A DNA stretch of 48,298 nt from contig DBXF01000062.1 of the NCBI GenBank assembly GCA_002309295.1, positions 1 through 48,298 on the forward strand, given 5' to 3'. Position 1 is the stretch's first letter, and every line of letters starts with the position of its first letter. Positions 8,745 through 16,261 of the stretch are shown here, in pieces. The notes under the pieces were generated by a model, which saw only the letters and a program-made list of their open reading frames with translations, made no database searches and had not been told where the DNA came from. Source of the DNA: Bacteroidales bacterium UBA1219. Its GTDB lineage: Bacteria > Bacteroidota > Bacteroidia > Bacteroidales > P3. A program made the translations under genes and the position numbers.

Positions 8745-9131
8745 TTACTCCACTTTACCGCTGATACGCAGTATGTATGGACTTTGGTTGGCGGCGTTGC
8801 TCTTAACCGACACAACTTTGCGGAAACTGCCTTTGTGCGAAGTGTTATAACTCACCTTCACAATGCCGTATTTGCCCGGCATCACCGGTTTTTTGCTCCA
8901 TTCTGGTACGGTGCAGCCGCAAGTGGTGCCCACGCTTGCCAACACAAGCGGCTCATTGCCAGTATTTTGGAACACAAAGCGGCACTCTGCAGGGTTGTTC
9001 TGCTTTACCGAGCCAAAATTGTACTCCGTTTTGATAAACTTTATTCTGGCACCGCTTTTATTGCCTTGCGCCAAGGATGTCCCTGCCAACAAAAGGCAGG
9101 ACAACAGGCTTATTATAAGTGTCTTTTTCAT
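8745..9131 (-). CDS. DUF1573 secreted protein
   Basis: The 128-residue protein has a signal peptide (MKKTLIISLLSCLLLAGTSLAQG) and a single DUF1573/ASPM-SPD-2-Hydin-like immunoglobulin fold. Hallmarks are FNFGSVKQ-like strand YNFGSVKQ, FQNTGNEPLVL and the family motif SVGTTCGCTVPEW. It is exported. The molecular role of the family in Bacteroidota is unclear. It overlaps the end of the upstream TlpA-like gene by four bases (ATGA), so the two are translationally coupled and probably act together in the periplasm. Confidence 0.88.
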   Translation of the reverse strand: MKKTLIISLLSCLLLAGTSLAQGNKSGARIKFIKTEYNFGSVKQNNPAECRFVFQNTGNEPLVLASVGTTCGCTVPEWSKKPVMPGKYGIVKVSYNTSHKGSFRKVVSVKSNAANQSPYILRISGKVE

Positions 9132-10381
9132 TTTGATTGGTGTTTTTGTTCGTACTCCTGTTTGGCTTTGAACAGCTCACTGTAATCGCCGAGAGAGGAT
9201 GTTTTGTAAACGACATCATTTGATGGCGAAAGCAAAATGTAATATGGATAACTGTTTATCCTTATATGGTTTGCAATGCCTAATGCAGAATAGGCGATGT
9301 CTGAAAAGCCATATTTTTTCGTGTAGTCTTTAAATTTTTCAGTAACAGAACCACCAGAATACAAAGCGAACAATCGTATTCCTTTTTTTTCGAGAAATCG
9401 AAAGCCTATGGTTTCTTTTTCTACCGAAAATTGCTCATAAGTTTTAAGACATGGACGGCAGGCATATATCCAAAAATAAAGAAGTTTCCATCCTGATGTT
9501 ATCCTTAACGATGTTGTGTTGCTATCAATATCTATAAGAGGTATGTCAAGTGCTTCATAGTCAAAATCCCCCTTCGAAAGGTCGTTGCCAAACGACGGTG
9601 GCATCTCCTTATTGAAATTGTACACCGAAAAACCATGTTTCAATGCAACATCAGCATTAAAAAGATTGTCCTCGTATTCTTCAAATTGGGATTCGGAAAA
9701 CGAAAAATCGCCATATTCGCACGTTTCAACGTTGTAGTATATGCAATTTTTACACCTATTCACATCCCAATACTTATGGATAACCATTTTTTCTACCATA
9801 AAAGATTGTGAGTTTACATAATAGTCGATTGTGTCGAATACTGGCAATCTATTTCCAGCACTATCAAAGGTGCTCCATTTTTGCATGGCACTTCGCAGCA
9901 CCTTATATTTTTTGCCTTCACAAAGCGTGTCTTTTATTAAAATAAATTCCATGTTGAAAGCAGAACTGTCTTTTGTATCATAGTAAAACGGAATATAAGT
10001 TTGTGTCGAAAAATATGCCGCACTCTCTTTATCGAAAGCCACATCAAACCCGAACTTGTCTGGCCCGAAAGTTCCATAACTGAACACTTTGGCGTCAAAA
10101 TCCACTATATACAGATTGCCGTTTGTCTTCGACAACCAATAGTTGTCATAATATGTAAATCTGCCATTGGGCGTGATTTGCACTATATATTCTGGATTAT
10201 GGATAGTATCGGTTGAATTTGTTTTTTGTGAAGTTATCCTGCACTTGTAGCTGAAATAATCCTTCCCCATGATTTTAGGCACAACATTTTTCAACCAATA
10301 ATCATTGGCCTCAGTTGCATTTTGTGCAAAACAATGCACTACCAATGCCACTTCTAGGGCAAATAATAGTATGTTTTTCAT
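9128..10381 (-). CDS. TlpA/thioredoxin-fold secreted protein
   Basis: This 417-residue protein has a signal peptide (about 1-19) and a roughly 260-residue N-terminal region that I do not recognise. The C-terminal thioredoxin-like domain has the redox motif WIYACRPCLKTY (CRPC). Domains of this type reduce or shuffle disulfides outside the cytoplasm. The final residues YPYYILLSPSNDVVYKTSSL match the cis-proline strand of TlpA/ResA proteins. It overlaps the DUF1573 gene by 4 bp and follows a cysteine-rich lipoprotein gene by 58 bp, a possible substrate. The base composition is AT-richer than that of the housekeeping genes. Confidence 0.82.
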   Translation of the reverse strand: MKNILLFALEVALVVHCFAQNATEANDYWLKNVVPKIMGKDYFSYKCRITSQKTNSTDTIHNPEYIVQITPNGRFTYYDNYWLSKTNGNLYIVDFDAKVFSYGTFGPDKFGFDVAFDKESAAYFSTQTYIPFYYDTKDSSAFNMEFILIKDTLCEGKKYKVLRSAMQKWSTFDSAGNRLPVFDTIDYYVNSQSFMVEKMVIHKYWDVNRCKNCIYYNVETCEYGDFSFSESQFEEYEDNLFNADVALKHGFSVYNFNKEMPPSFGNDLSKGDFDYEALDIPLIDIDSNTTSLRITSGWKLLYFWIYACRPCLKTYEQFSVEKETIGFRFLEKKGIRLFALYSGGSVTEKFKDYTKKYGFSDIAYSALGIANHIRINSYPYYILLSPSNDVVYKTSSLGDYSELFKAKQEYEQKHQSK

Positions 10382-10399
10382 TGTCTCTAATTAAAATAT

Positions 10400-10421
10400 G
10401 GATAGCCCTGACGAGCTATCC
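10400..10421 (-). terminator. Hairpin after the cysteine-rich lipoprotein gene
   Basis: GGATAGC (10400-10406) pairs with GCTATCC (10415-10421). On the minus strand the hairpin is followed by an A/T stretch rather than a pure T tract, so termination may be partial before the TlpA-like gene. Confidence 0.45.
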
Positions 10422-10439
10422 CAAATATTAATAATTGAT

Positions 10440-11072
10440 TTATTGCAAACTCCACAAAACCGCTGTTTTGAAAAGATTTTGATAAACACTTATTTTGCAA
10501 TAGTCGCCCTGCCAATGAGGATCGGGACAATAGCACTCCATAATCTGTCCTGTTGCAGCATCTCGGGTATAGTAACAACCACGAGGATTATGACATATAC
10601 CTACGCAAACAGAATGAATCTCATCCAAGCCTACAACCAAGTCAAAAATGTCAGTATTGGTTGTTGATGCAACCAATCGAGGTTCTATATAAACGGTTAT
10701 ACCCTCCTCTATAGTAGCGTCGTAAAACGACACTTTCATAACAGGACTGTAAACACTGGCTACGGGATCTATTGTGTCCACCCACATTTGGACATCTTCA
10801 GCTATATAAGTGTCTGTTGTCCAACTGCAAGAATCATTCAAAAGTTGCTCTAAACGAGCAAGATAGTCATCCACATCTACGGTAAGACTAATGTCGGCTG
10901 TTCCAGCGTATAAATAACCTACTACAACTTCCTGCAAATCTGCCTCGCTTATTTTGTTTTGTGCAGCTGTTGTTTGACTTTCTTTATTTTCTTCCTTTGT
11001 GCAGGCGGCGAAAATGCTTACGCCGGCAATAATGGCAACGGCTATGGTTGCTAATATGATACGTTTTTTCAT
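10440..11072 (-). CDS. Cysteine-rich lipoprotein with EGF-like pattern
   Basis: The ATG at 11072 gives a 210-residue protein whose signal peptide ends in a lipobox (SIFAAC), so it should be a lipoprotein. A longer in-frame start at 11126 only adds a non-signal leader. The middle is acidic. The C-terminal region has six cysteines spaced C-x3-C-x5-C-x13-C-x-C-x9-C, with G two residues before the last cysteine, which resembles an EGF-like module. I do not recognise the family. The neighbouring TlpA-like thiol protein makes disulfide formation or isomerisation of this region plausible (inference). Confidence 0.75.
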   Translation of the reverse strand: MKKRIILATIAVAIIAGVSIFAACTKEENKESQTTAAQNKISEADLQEVVVGYLYAGTADISLTVDVDDYLARLEQLLNDSCSWTTDTYIAEDVQMWVDTIDPVASVYSPVMKVSFYDATIEEGITVYIEPRLVASTTNTDIFDLVVGLDEIHSVCVGICHNPRGCYYTRDAATGQIMECYCPDPHWQGDYCKISVYQNLFKTAVLWSLQ

Positions 11073-11227
11073 TGTGTTGTGTTTTAAAGTGTTTTTATAT
11101 TGTTTACTAACATTTGTATTTATCATACGTATATGTATTTTTTGAAAAAATTTCCCATTTTTCTACGTGTTAGGGCAATAATCACGGGAGTTTTTCGTTT
11201 TTTAGTTTGTTATTTTTATGGGTTGGG

Positions 11228-11271
11228 GGCCTTTGTCCGACGAAAAACACCTTAAACCACGGACAAAGGCC
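11228..11271. repeat. Perfect 12-bp inverted repeat
   Basis: GGCCTTTGTCCG (11228-11239) and CGGACAAAGGCC (11260-11271) are exact reverse complements around a 20-base loop, GC-rich in an AT-rich gap. It starts three bases after the end of the small candidate gene 11275-11466 on the minus strand. No T tract follows on either strand. Confidence 0.75.
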
Positions 11272-11274
11272 TGC

Positions 11275-11466
11275 TCAGCCTGGCGGCAAAAACTTTATGT
11301 GGGTTGAAGGTGTGGGGTTAGTCAATTTCACAAAAACATTGTTCTCAATAAAAGCGATTCTTTCACAGTACAGAACTACATAAAAATAAACAAACAAGCT
11401 ACTAAACCACATGAAAATGGTGGTTATAGTTGATTTGCAGTTGTTTATGTTGTTTTTACGGTTCAT
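11275..11466 (-). CDS. Candidate small membrane protein, unknown
   Basis: This 63-residue frame encodes one strongly hydrophobic segment (about 16-38, rich in F, Y, V). A minus-strand -7 box TAATTTTG lies 22 bases before its ATG, and a perfect GC-rich hairpin lies just after its stop. Those two flanking signals are the only support. I recognise no family and a chance frame remains quite possible. The rest of the 692-base gap (11073-11764) contains direct repeats upstream of the AraC gene. Confidence 0.35.
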   Translation of the reverse strand: MNRKNNINNCKSTITTIFMWFSSLFVYFYVVLYCERIAFIENNVFVKLTNPTPSTHIKFLPPG

Positions 11467-11488
11467 GTCGTTGTTTTTTGTTACAATG

Positions 11489-11496
11489 CAAAATTA
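11489..11496 (-). promoter_or_regulatory. -7 box before the small candidate gene
   Basis: Minus-strand TAATTTTG, with a predicted start near 11482. Confidence 0.4.
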
Positions 11497-11560
11497 CGGA
11501 ATAAAAAATCCTTAAAATGTGCCAATCCTTAGAAAAAATTTGCACCTTCTTGGAGCACCC

Positions 11561-11665
11561 ACAAGCAACGGCACATAATTGCCCATTTTTATACTTTTTG
11601 AGCTTTATAAGCAATTGATTGTCTTGGTTTTATACAAGTAAATCGTGCGACAAGAAACGGCACAT
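11561..11665 (+). promoter_or_regulatory. Direct repeats upstream of AraC-type gene (candidate operators)
   Basis: ACAAGCAACGGCACAT (11561-11576) and ACAAGAAACGGCACAT (11650-11665) differ at one of 16 positions and are 73 bases apart. They lie about 100-200 bases before the regulator ATG. AraC-family proteins often bind direct repeats, so autoregulation is a reasonable guess. Confidence 0.5.
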
Positions 11666-11734
11666 TTTGGTGATGAAATTTCTTCATTTTTTTGCAAAAA
11701 AAGCAAAAAAATACCGAATTTGAATTATTTTTCG

Positions 11735-11742
11735 TATTTTTG
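11735..11742 (+). promoter_or_regulatory. -7 box of AraC-type regulator
   Basis: TATTTTTG lies 22 bases before the ATG at 11765. No TTTG at the expected -33 spacing. Confidence 0.5.
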
Positions 11743-11764
11743 CAGTATTAAATAACAGTACATT

Positions 11765-12667
11765 ATGGCAAAAACCAAACAACCCGACGTAAGGGACATC
11801 GACGAATCTATTAGAAAGGAATTGAAACTATTCGACAATATAGGTTTGAACATTGTCGAGGACGATTACGCTTTGATAATGGACAACACTCCAATTGTAA
11901 AGAACTTAATACCCAAATACCCCATACGTTCCAAGGAGCACCGTATAATGCTTGTAAAGGAGGGTTGGGTGAAACACTCGCTCAATTACAACGAATGTAC
12001 GTCGCGAAAAAAGGATTTACTATTTATTCCCGCAAATTTCATTATCTGCGTGAAGGATTTTTCGAAGGATTTAAAAGCCCGTGTGCTTACGTTCAATTTT
12101 TCGGAAGCTTTCGACATGCTTTCGCCTATAGGTTTCAGCCATATTCACCTGAGTCTCGGACCGAGCGAGGATAAAAGGATGGACAGCTATTTCCAGCTTA
12201 TGTATCAGGTGCTTCAGTCGCCATGCGGCTCAAAAAGGGATTTCGATTTTCTTGTGCTTTCGATGTTGTCGCGAATTGTAAGCATAAACAACCAGCAAAA
12301 CGGCGGCCGCCCCATTACTTTCAGAAACGAAAAACAGAAATGCGCCACTCTGTTTATGCAGATGATTACAGACCCAGATATTAACTACCAAAAAATCAAG
12401 GAGTTCGCCTCAGAACTGAAAGTTACGGAGAACTATCTAAGCGTTGCCGTGAAGGATATTACGGGAAACACCGTCAAATACTGGATTGATTACAGAAATG
12501 TAATGCTTATCAAAAAACATCTGGAGTCGGCCGAAAACCTACCGTTGGACCAGATTGCCGTAAAACTCGGTTATTCCTCGGCATCTACGCTAGTACGCTA
12601 TTTCAAAAAACAGACAGGACAAACCCCGGCGGAATTTAGGAAAGAATTAAAAATTAGTGGTCAGTAA
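11765..12667 (+). CDS. AraC/XylS-family transcriptional regulator
   Basis: The 300-residue protein has an N-terminal cupin-like ligand-sensing half (about 40-130: IMLVKEGWVKHSLNY..., RKKDLLFIPAN). Its C-terminal double helix-turn-helix (about 200-296) carries the conserved second-HTH signature DQIAVKLGYSSASTLVRYFKKQTGQTPAEFR, split here by family-typical residues. It should be a cytoplasmic DNA-binding activator. Its ligand and targets are not visible. The nearest gene downstream is convergent, so it may act on itself through the direct repeats upstream or on distant genes. The last codons merge into a heptad repeat array. Confidence 0.92.
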   Translation: MAKTKQPDVRDIDESIRKELKLFDNIGLNIVEDDYALIMDNTPIVKNLIPKYPIRSKEHRIMLVKEGWVKHSLNYNECTSRKKDLLFIPANFIICVKDFSKDLKARVLTFNFSEAFDMLSPIGFSHIHLSLGPSEDKRMDSYFQLMYQVLQSPCGSKRDFDFLVLSMLSRIVSINNQQNGGRPITFRNEKQKCATLFMQMITDPDINYQKIKEFASELKVTENYLSVAVKDITGNTVKYWIDYRNVMLIKKHLESAENLPLDQIAVKLGYSSASTLVRYFKKQTGQTPAEFRKELKISGQ

Positions 12668-12856
12668 TTAGTTTGCAGTTTGGAGTGTGGAATGTGGAGT
12701 TTGCAGTTAGGAAGTAATTGACAATTAACAATTGACAATTAGTTCGGAATTCGGAGAGCGGAGTTCGGAACTTTATAGGTCAAAGGTCTAAAGTCAAAGG
12801 TCAAAGAACCTACGACGAGCGGCCATTTCAGTTCACTGGTCACTGTTCACAGTTCA
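12655..12856. repeat. Long degenerate heptad spacer
   Basis: Successive 7-mer blocks are AGTTTGC/AGTTTGG, GACAATT, AGTTCGG/AATTCGG, AGGTCAA/AAGTCAA and TTCACTG/TTCACAG, each repeated a few times. The second half repeats the module order of 8518-8640. It separates two convergent genes and shows no terminator with a T tract. Confidence 0.8.
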
Positions 12857-13975
12857 CTAAATATTTTTTGAGAAAATGGCGCGGGTCATCAGCGGGGTGG
12901 TGTCGTAGGTGGTTTCCCACACACGTTCGGCTTCGTTGCCAAGAATCTGGGGGTTGGTGTAGGCCCATTTCACCTTGTTGAGCTGTGCGTTGCGGTTCAT
13001 CTCGGCGTAGTAGATGGAGTGCACGCCGCGTTTCTGCCAGTCGGGATGCACGCCGTTGAGGAGCAGGTCTATCTCGTCGAACTTGCGCAGAGCTTTCAAA
13101 ATGTGGTACCAGCCGAAGGGGAACAGCTTGCCGCCTGCTTTCTGGTAGGCCTTGGTAAGACTGGGTATGCTGAGGCCGAAAGCCACAAGGTTGTCATCCT
13201 GATCCACCACAAAATTGGCGAACTGCAGGTTGATAAAGGGGAAATATTCTTTGATATAGCAGTCTATCTCCTTGTCAGTGAGGGGGACAAAGTCGTAGAG
13301 GTCCTTGAACGAGGCGTTGATGGTAAGGAAGAACTTACGTGCGTAGGGCATTATCTCGCTGCGTTTCTTGAACTTCAGGAGTTTGAGGTTGTAACGTTTG
13401 AGAATCAGCTCGTTGATACGTCCCACCTTTTCGGGGATGGGCTGCGAGGCCGGCATCTTGAACTGCTGCCAGCGGCATTCTATCTTGTAGCCCAGCCGTT
13501 CGATATAGTCAATATAATATTTTGGGTTGTACAAAGTGCTGATATTCTGATAGTTCTCGAAACCATCGATAACCCAGCACTCCTTGTCCATGTCGGTGAA
13601 ACCGAAAGGACCTTCGATTTTGGTCATCCCTTGTTCGCGGCCGTATTCTATAACCTTGTCCAACAAGGTGTTGCACACGTCGAAATCTTCGATGAAGTCG
13701 AACCAGCCGAAACGCACTGCTTTTTTGTTCCAATGTTCGTTTACAGTGCGGTTGATGATGGCTGCCACACGTCCCACAATCTCGTCGCCGCGATAGGCGA
13801 GCCACATCTTGAGGCTGCAGTGCTCCAGAGATGGGTTCTTGTCGGTAAGCAGGGCTACTTCGTCGCGTATGAGAGGGGGTATGTAGGTGGGAACGTTTTT
13901 GAAAAGTTTGTTCGGGAAGACAATGAATTTCTTCAGATCGCGGCGGTTTGTAACCTCTTTTACCTTTATTTCCAT
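12857..13975 (-). CDS. GNAT-like acyltransferase (YghO-type; possible ceramide synthase)
   Basis: The 372-residue protein resembles, from memory, the YghO-type proteins with an N-terminal GNAT-like acyltransferase fold. Visible features are YIPPLIRDE near residue 31, WLAYRGDEIVGRVAAIINR (the GNAT beta-strand pair, about 58-76), and a second GNAT-like half with VVDQDDNLVAFGLSIPS near 255. The gene follows serine palmitoyltransferase on the same strand after a 165-base gap full of hairpins. In other bacteria an acyl-CoA N-acyltransferase of this superfamily performs ceramide N-acylation, so that role is a reasonable inference here. It is not proved by any residue I can point to. Confidence 0.7.
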   Translation of the reverse strand: MEIKVKEVTNRRDLKKFIVFPNKLFKNVPTYIPPLIRDEVALLTDKNPSLEHCSLKMWLAYRGDEIVGRVAAIINRTVNEHWNKKAVRFGWFDFIEDFDVCNTLLDKVIEYGREQGMTKIEGPFGFTDMDKECWVIDGFENYQNISTLYNPKYYIDYIERLGYKIECRWQQFKMPASQPIPEKVGRINELILKRYNLKLLKFKKRSEIMPYARKFFLTINASFKDLYDFVPLTDKEIDCYIKEYFPFINLQFANFVVDQDDNLVAFGLSIPSLTKAYQKAGGKLFPFGWYHILKALRKFDEIDLLLNGVHPDWQKRGVHSIYYAEMNRNAQLNKVKWAYTNPQILGNEAERVWETTYDTTPLMTRAIFSKNI

Positions 13976-14021
13976 CTGAGTGATATTTTATTATTGACTA
14001 TTTTTTACCTATTCACATGTC

Positions 14022-14116
14022 GCATCTCTCCGAGATGCTGAGTATCAGCATATTTCCTTAGTCCCCACACTGCGTTCCTTGTGTGGGGTTATCAAGATTA
14101 TGTGTCTCCGACACAT
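14022..14116. repeat. Cluster of four small palindromes (REP-like)
   Basis: Four hairpins stand in a row: GCATCTC/GAGATGC around TCC (14022-14038); TGCTGA/TCAGCA around GTA (14036-14050), overlapping the first; CCCCACAC/GTGTGGGG around 10 bases (14063-14088); and ATGTGTC/GACACAT around TCC (14100-14116). All are perfect. The pattern is that of a mobile extragenic palindromic unit rather than a terminator, as no T tract follows the strong hairpin. Confidence 0.75.
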
Positions 14117-14140
14117 TTTTACAAGGAAAGTAATCATTGA

Positions 14141-15352
14141 TTACAAAAGTTCGAGTTTTTTGAAACATTTGTACACCTTGTCGAGGGCGTAGTCCACCTG
14201 TTCCACGGTATGTGTGGCCATCCACGAGATACGTATGAGGGTGTCCTGCGGAGCCACGGCGGGAGCAACGACGGGGTTGACGAAAACGCCTTCGTCGAGG
14301 AGCATTTTCGTTACCATAAACGTCTTTTCGTTGTCGCGCACGTAGAGCGGGATGATAGGTGTTTCGGTGTTTCCTATTTCGAATCCGAGGCTGCGGAAAC
14401 CGTCGAGGGCGCGGTTGGTGACACGCCAGAGGTTCTCCTGGCGTTCGGGTTCGGAGCGCATTATCTTAAGGGCTGCCAACACTGCGGCAGTGGCGGCGGG
14501 GGCTATGCTTGCCGTGAAGATATAGGGCCGCACGTCGTGTTTCATATAGTTGATGGTTTCGGCGTCGGCAGCGATGAAACCGCCTATGGAGGCCAGCGAC
14601 TTGCTGAAAGTTCCCATCACTATGTCGGTTTTGTCGAGCAGGCCGAAATGGTCGCAGGTGCCGCGTCCTTCTTTGCCGAAAACGCCCAGTCCGTGGGCTT
14701 CGTCGACCATCAGGGTGGCGTTGTGTTTCTCGCAAAGGGCGGAGATTTCTGGCAGTTTGGCCACTTCGCCTTCCATGCTGAACACTCCGTCGGTAACCAC
14801 GAGTTTGGCGGCATCGTCGGGGCATTTCTGCAACACGCGTTCGAGGTCGGCCATGTCGTTGTGGCGGTATTTCTGACAGTTGGCTATTGTCATGCGGCGT
14901 CCTTCGAGGATGGAGGCGTGGTCGGTGGCGTCGTAGATAAGGTAGTCGTTGCGTCCGAGGATGCAGGGGATGGTGCCGCTATTGGCCTGGAAACCAGCGG
15001 AGAAGAGCATAACGCCGTCTTTGCCGAAGAACTCGGCGAGGGTGTTCTCCAGTTCTATATGGATATCCAAAGTTCCGTTGAGGAAAGGGGATCCGGCGCA
15101 GCCTGTGCCGTATTTGTCGATGGCGGCTTTGGCGGCCTCTTTAATCTTGGGGTGGTTGGTAAGTCCCAGATAGCTGTTGGAGCCGAGCATCAGCACTTTC
15201 TTTCCGTTCATTGTAACAACGGCGTCCTGATCGCTGGAAATCTCGCGGAAGTAAGGGTACACTCCCATGGCTTTCACCTCTTGTGGAGCCGTGTATCGGG
15301 ACAGTTTTTTTCGTAATGGTTTCATCATCTGTCGGTCTGCTTTTGTACTCAC
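14141..15352 (-). CDS. spt: Serine palmitoyltransferase (sphingolipid synthesis)
   Basis: The 403-residue PLP enzyme belongs to the alpha-oxoamine synthase family and condenses serine with an acyl-CoA to 3-keto-sphinganine in the cytoplasm. The PLP lysine is K251 in GTFSKSLASIGG, the cofactor aspartate is in MVDEAHGLGVFG (D217), and the stacking histidine is in DATDHASILEG (H145). The overall sequence strongly resembles the characterised Bacteroides SPT as I recall it (YPYFREI near 33, GSGCAGS-type loop as GTGCAGS, and FMVTKMLLDEGVFVNPV), rather than KBL or BioF. It has its own consensus promoter and may be co-transcribed with the GNAT-like gene. Confidence 0.9.
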   Translation of the reverse strand: MSTKADRQMMKPLRKKLSRYTAPQEVKAMGVYPYFREISSDQDAVVTMNGKKVLMLGSNSYLGLTNHPKIKEAAKAAIDKYGTGCAGSPFLNGTLDIHIELENTLAEFFGKDGVMLFSAGFQANSGTIPCILGRNDYLIYDATDHASILEGRRMTIANCQKYRHNDMADLERVLQKCPDDAAKLVVTDGVFSMEGEVAKLPEISALCEKHNATLMVDEAHGLGVFGKEGRGTCDHFGLLDKTDIVMGTFSKSLASIGGFIAADAETINYMKHDVRPYIFTASIAPAATAAVLAALKIMRSEPERQENLWRVTNRALDGFRSLGFEIGNTETPIIPLYVRDNEKTFMVTKMLLDEGVFVNPVVAPAVAPQDTLIRISWMATHTVEQVDYALDKVYKCFKKLELL

Positions 15353-15385
15353 TCTTTGTTAAAAACAAAAGTCTAAAATAAAGTG

Positions 15386-15417
15386 CAAAAGTACGAAAAA
15401 ATTATGAAATAACCAAA
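15386..15417 (-). promoter_or_regulatory. Promoter of spt
   Basis: On the minus strand TTTG (15414-15417) and TACTTTTG (15386-15393) are 20 bases apart. The -33 box lies within the last codons of deoC. The expected start is near 15379. Confidence 0.75.
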
Positions 15418-16259
15418 ATTTCGTTGTAAATTTTCTCCGTCAGACGGCTGGTGCCAATCCTAAACCATTGGTTTGAAAAATATTTTTCGCCCACAATTTT
15501 TTTGAACAGCTGCGAGTAACCTATAGCCTGTTCAACTGTTGAAACACCTCCGGCGGCCTTGAAACCGACCATTTTTTTGGTTTCTTTGAGATTTTCGGCG
15601 ATGGCGGTAAGCATTACATAGGCTGCCTGGTAGGTGGCACCCACGGAGATTTTGCCCGTGGAGGTTTTGATGAAGTCGGCGCCGGCGTCGAAGGCCATTT
15701 TGGAGGCACGGTAGATGATGTCTGGGGTTTGCAGCTCGCCGGTTTCGAGTATTACTTTGAGATGCACGTCGCAGCAGAGCTCGCGGATGGCGCAGATTTC
15801 GTCGTACACCTGCTGGTAGTCGCCCTGCAGCATGGCTCCGCGACTGATAACCATGTCTATCTCGTCGGCGCCCTGCTCGATGGCGAAGTCGATTTCGGCC
15901 AGTTTTACGTGCAGCGGACTCTGTCCCGAAGGGAAGGCACCTGCCACGGAGGCGGTATGTATACCCGTGCCTTTAAGTTGCTGTTTTACAAGACTTACGA
16001 AAGTGGGATAGACACACACTGCAGCCACGGGGAGTATGTTTTTGTCTGGGTTGCAGAAACGTTTCGACTTGTTGCACAGCTCGATGACGTGCTCGTCGGT
16101 GTCGCTGCCCTCGAGGGTGGTGTTGTCGATGCTGTGGAGCAGCTGACGAAGTGTTGCGGAACGCTGTTCGGCACTCAACTCGTTGGAAATTATCGAATTA
16201 ATCTCCTTTTCAATCTGAGTTTCGTTCAAAGGAAAACTAATTTTGCTGTAATCTATCAT
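15402..16259 (-). CDS. deoC: Deoxyribose-phosphate aldolase
   Basis: The 285-residue class I aldolase cleaves 2-deoxyribose 5-phosphate to glyceraldehyde 3-phosphate and acetaldehyde in deoxynucleoside catabolism. The Schiff-base lysine is K198 in ADFIKTSTGKI. The catalytic partner lysine is in GFKAAGGV (usual family form GFKPAGG), and the aspartate is in DEIDMVIS. It is longer than the E. coli enzyme through a roughly 50-residue N-terminal extension, a form seen in Bacteroidota. It starts two bases after the stop of the LutB-like gene, so the pair is tightly co-transcribed. Confidence 0.93.
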   Translation of the reverse strand: MIDYSKISFPLNETQIEKEINSIISNELSAEQRSATLRQLLHSIDNTTLEGSDTDEHVIELCNKSKRFCNPDKNILPVAAVCVYPTFVSLVKQQLKGTGIHTASVAGAFPSGQSPLHVKLAEIDFAIEQGADEIDMVISRGAMLQGDYQQVYDEICAIRELCCDVHLKVILETGELQTPDIIYRASKMAFDAGADFIKTSTGKISVGATYQAAYVMLTAIAENLKETKKMVGFKAAGGVSTVEQAIGYSQLFKKIVGEKYFSNQWFRIGTSRLTEKIYNEILVIS

Positions 16260-16261
16260 AA

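Noticed and set aside
14141..15352. Alternative identity as KBL (threonine catabolism) or BioF
   Set aside because: The YPYFREI, GTGCAGS and VNPV-region blocks fit Bacteroides SPT better, and no tdh or bio genes are adjacent.
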